A stretch of DNA of 64,000 bases from Linum tenue (lineage: Eukaryota; Streptophyta; Magnoliopsida; Malpighiales; Linaceae), in contig CAMGYJ010000010.1 of the NCBI GenBank assembly GCA_946122785.1, forward strand, positions 32,405,608 through 32,469,607, given 5' to 3'. Positions 62,361 through 64,000 of the stretch are shown piece after piece. Under the pieces are notes generated by a model. It had not been told where the DNA came from, did no database searches, and saw nothing but the letters and a program-made list of their open reading frames with translations. Position 1 is the stretch's first letter; every line of letters begins with the position of its first letter. The position numbers and the translations under genes are program-made.

Positions 62361-64000
62361 AACTCCCCCACACTTAACCGTTTGCTTGTCCCCAAGCAGA
62401 CCAGGTCAGACACAAGGTAAGCTTACATATTTCAATCAACCAACATTGGGGACAAGTCATAAAGGCACAGAACACGTGAATCGTACTGGTTTTCAAACAT
62501 CAACACATGAACAAATTCAATAGCAACCTGGACAACCACCACAAAGGACATTCGAGCGCATCAAAATCGAGTAAAGGAAGAGTCTCCCTTCTGTTCACCA
62601 ACCAACCTAGACTTGACTCAACCACTTACTCAAAACAGTCACCTCATGCATCCAACTCAAGACATCAGAATAGAGACCGAGCAATCTAGGTCCTCACCGG
62701 GGTACAAGAGTATATAGAATATGAAAATGAATCACTCACTCTCGACCAGTGGGGTCAGGACGATTTGATGCGAAAAATGCGCATGCTATTTCTCTCAATC
62801 CCTAACATCTCTTCACCATGATGGCGGCCTCTAAATGCTAGAGTTCACATATGGGGTGTCACCACTAACTAATCAGGAGGTCTTAGACACAGGTTCAAAT
62901 GACTGGCTAGGGTCTTGGACATGGGGAAAAGGCCTTTTAGGTGGTGGAAGTATTCATAGCACAAGGTTCCACATTTCCAAACCCACACAATCACAGTCAA
63001 ACAAACCGGTATTTCCTTTCTGCTATTCTGCATTACTCAATATCTCAAAAGGACAAGAGCGAATGAGGTATAAATGTTAGCATTTCCAAGCCAGACTGCT
63101 AAGAAACACTACTTACTGGGCATTATTCAGATTTTTGGTAGTGGCTCTCTTTTGCTTTCAATTTTTCTTTGTTTTTCTTTCATTTTCTTTTCATTTCTTA
63201 AGAGAGCCACCACTTGTGCACATATTTCAAACACATGCCCAACTTTTAAGCACTACCTCCAACACTCACATTCAATTTAGCAGAAACAACAGAGAATCTG
63301 TAAAAACCATTCTGCGGAACCTTTTAAAAGATACAAAAGGGTGATTTTTCATTATAGACCAAAAGAAAGGATAACACACGGCTCAAAGGGGCTGACTAGG
63401 GGATATGACACATCAGGACAGTCAATTTGGTTGTGGGCTAATCCTATGCCCCCATCATCTTAGCTAGTGACAACGTGAATGCTACACATCATGGAAGAGG
63501 GATCTATCGCACAAGAAAGAAACGAGCAGGCTCAAATCTCACATGGTTACCTATATGCTCTATCTCACATTCTGATACCCTGAACTAGATGCATAAACGA
63601 CTGTCAAGAACAAGTGATCAATCCAAGTCACAGTTGGTAAGCAAACAGTTGAAAGAATTGAACCCCTACACAATTCTACTGCACGTCTCAGTCCTCATCA
63701 TAGTTGTCCTAGTCACAATCAAGCTGTCATGCATCAATCCGAAAACCATTCAATTCATCAATCAAAACACAGTGCCAATATGATCAAACAGCAGTACTTG
63801 GAGCCCTCAAATCGTAAGATTCGGACATCGGACTGGCTCCAAGCACACAAATATATATTCCAACCGATACAAAGCACCCCCCCCCCCCCCCACACACAAA
63901 CTTAAGCATGACATTGCCCTCAATGGAGTAGAGGGAGAGATAAGGGGAACGATGTTACCAGATTGAAACACTGCTGGGGGACTGGAAGTGGACCAGTCAG
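62361..64000 (-). other. Copy C spacer and purine tracts
   Basis: The complement of AACTCCCCCACACTTAACCG next to the LTR is the plus-strand primer. The spacer aligns with copy A from 25351 on. A 15-base C-run (63877-63891) followed by CACACACAAACTTAAGCATG stands at the internal PPT-like motif, where copy A has only CCCCCC. No protein is supported here. Confidence 0.8.
63877..63891. repeat. Homopolymer run (C15)
   Basis: Fifteen consecutive C bases, a G-run on the element's sense strand, at the internal polypurine motif. Confidence 0.95.

Larger units (their letters stand above)
61014..64000 (-). mobile_element. Athila-type element copy C, partial (window ends inside it)
   Basis: The LTR at 61014-62360 has the same ends as copy A (TGACACGC...CGGTCTATCA). 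It is followed by the same purine tract and spacer as 25351-27000, through to the internal PPT-like motif near 63890-63930. The minus-strand orientation is the same as copy A. The coding part, if any, lies beyond the window. LTR and spacer differ from copy A by many substitutions, so it is a distinct subfamily member. Confidence 0.9.

Overview
This window is plant nuclear DNA, most likely from a eudicot. It has spliced genes with GT-AG introns, and almost all of the rest is nested plant transposable elements: an Athila-type Ty3/gypsy family, a Sirevirus-type copia element, two smaller copia elements, an L1-type LINE, FAR1/Mutator-like and plant-mobile-domain sequences, hAT, PIF-like and foldback elements, and solo LTRs. 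I saw no tRNA gene, rRNA gene, CRISPR array or bacterial operon. A run of 100 Ns at 7133-7232 marks an assembly gap. I cannot name the species.

Layout. 1-7.4 kb: one convincing intact host gene (LURP-one-related, two exons, 1768-2737), one hypothetical ORF with a membrane segment (3650-4177), a small hAT MITE, and a long-inverted-repeat element (5116-6523) split by a second hAT MITE (5201-5857); then a tandem repeat that holds the gap. 7.5-13.9 kb: a LINE with ORF1 (DUF4283 plus CCHC knuckle) and ORF2 (endonuclease, RT, zf-RVT, RNase H), broken by frameshifts and ending in poly(A). 13.9-17.3 kb: a plant-mobile-domain (MAIN-like) pseudogene on the minus strand, with an upstream series of CACCGTTTT/AAACGGTG inverted repeats. 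17.4-24.0 kb: a convergent pair, an unrecognised acidic coiled-coil gene (+) and a FAR1/Mutator-type transposase pseudogene (-). Their introns and the space between them are filled with tandem repeats built on the palindrome TACCATATGGTA.

24.0-31.9 kb: a young Athila-type retrotransposon (minus strand) with 1343-bp LTRs that differ at about nine positions. It has gag and protease but lacks RT, RNase H and integrase, so it is non-autonomous. 31.9-37.4 kb: a remnant of a related gypsy element in the opposite orientation, a second TACCATATGGTA region, and a solo LTR with a perfect 5-bp target duplication (34705-35196). 37.8-46.9 kb: a decayed Sirevirus-like copia element (LTRs, iMet primer site, gag, protease, integrase, RT, RNase H, envelope-like ORF), itself hit by a PIF-like element (40793-41939) and a hAT MITE (46227-46790). 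48.05-52.88 kb: a second copia element (-) with target duplication AACTT and a solo LTR inside. 53.17-58.89 kb: a third copia element (-) containing a host-like segment with splice signals, another solo LTR, and an inverted fragment of Athila gag. 58.9-61.0 kb: a ~289-bp tandem repeat beside the 5' exons of another FAR1-like gene, interrupted at 61014 by a second Athila-type element that runs off the window.

The genes do not form one pathway; the window is a record of successive insertions. The least ordinary signals are the non-autonomous Athila family, whose LTR and spacer carry a half-site/palindrome/half-site module that appears to covary between copies, and the TACCATATGGTA repeats shared by the introns of the two convergent genes at 17-24 kb and by a separate segment at 34 kb. 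I see no clear candidate for a wholly new enzyme system.
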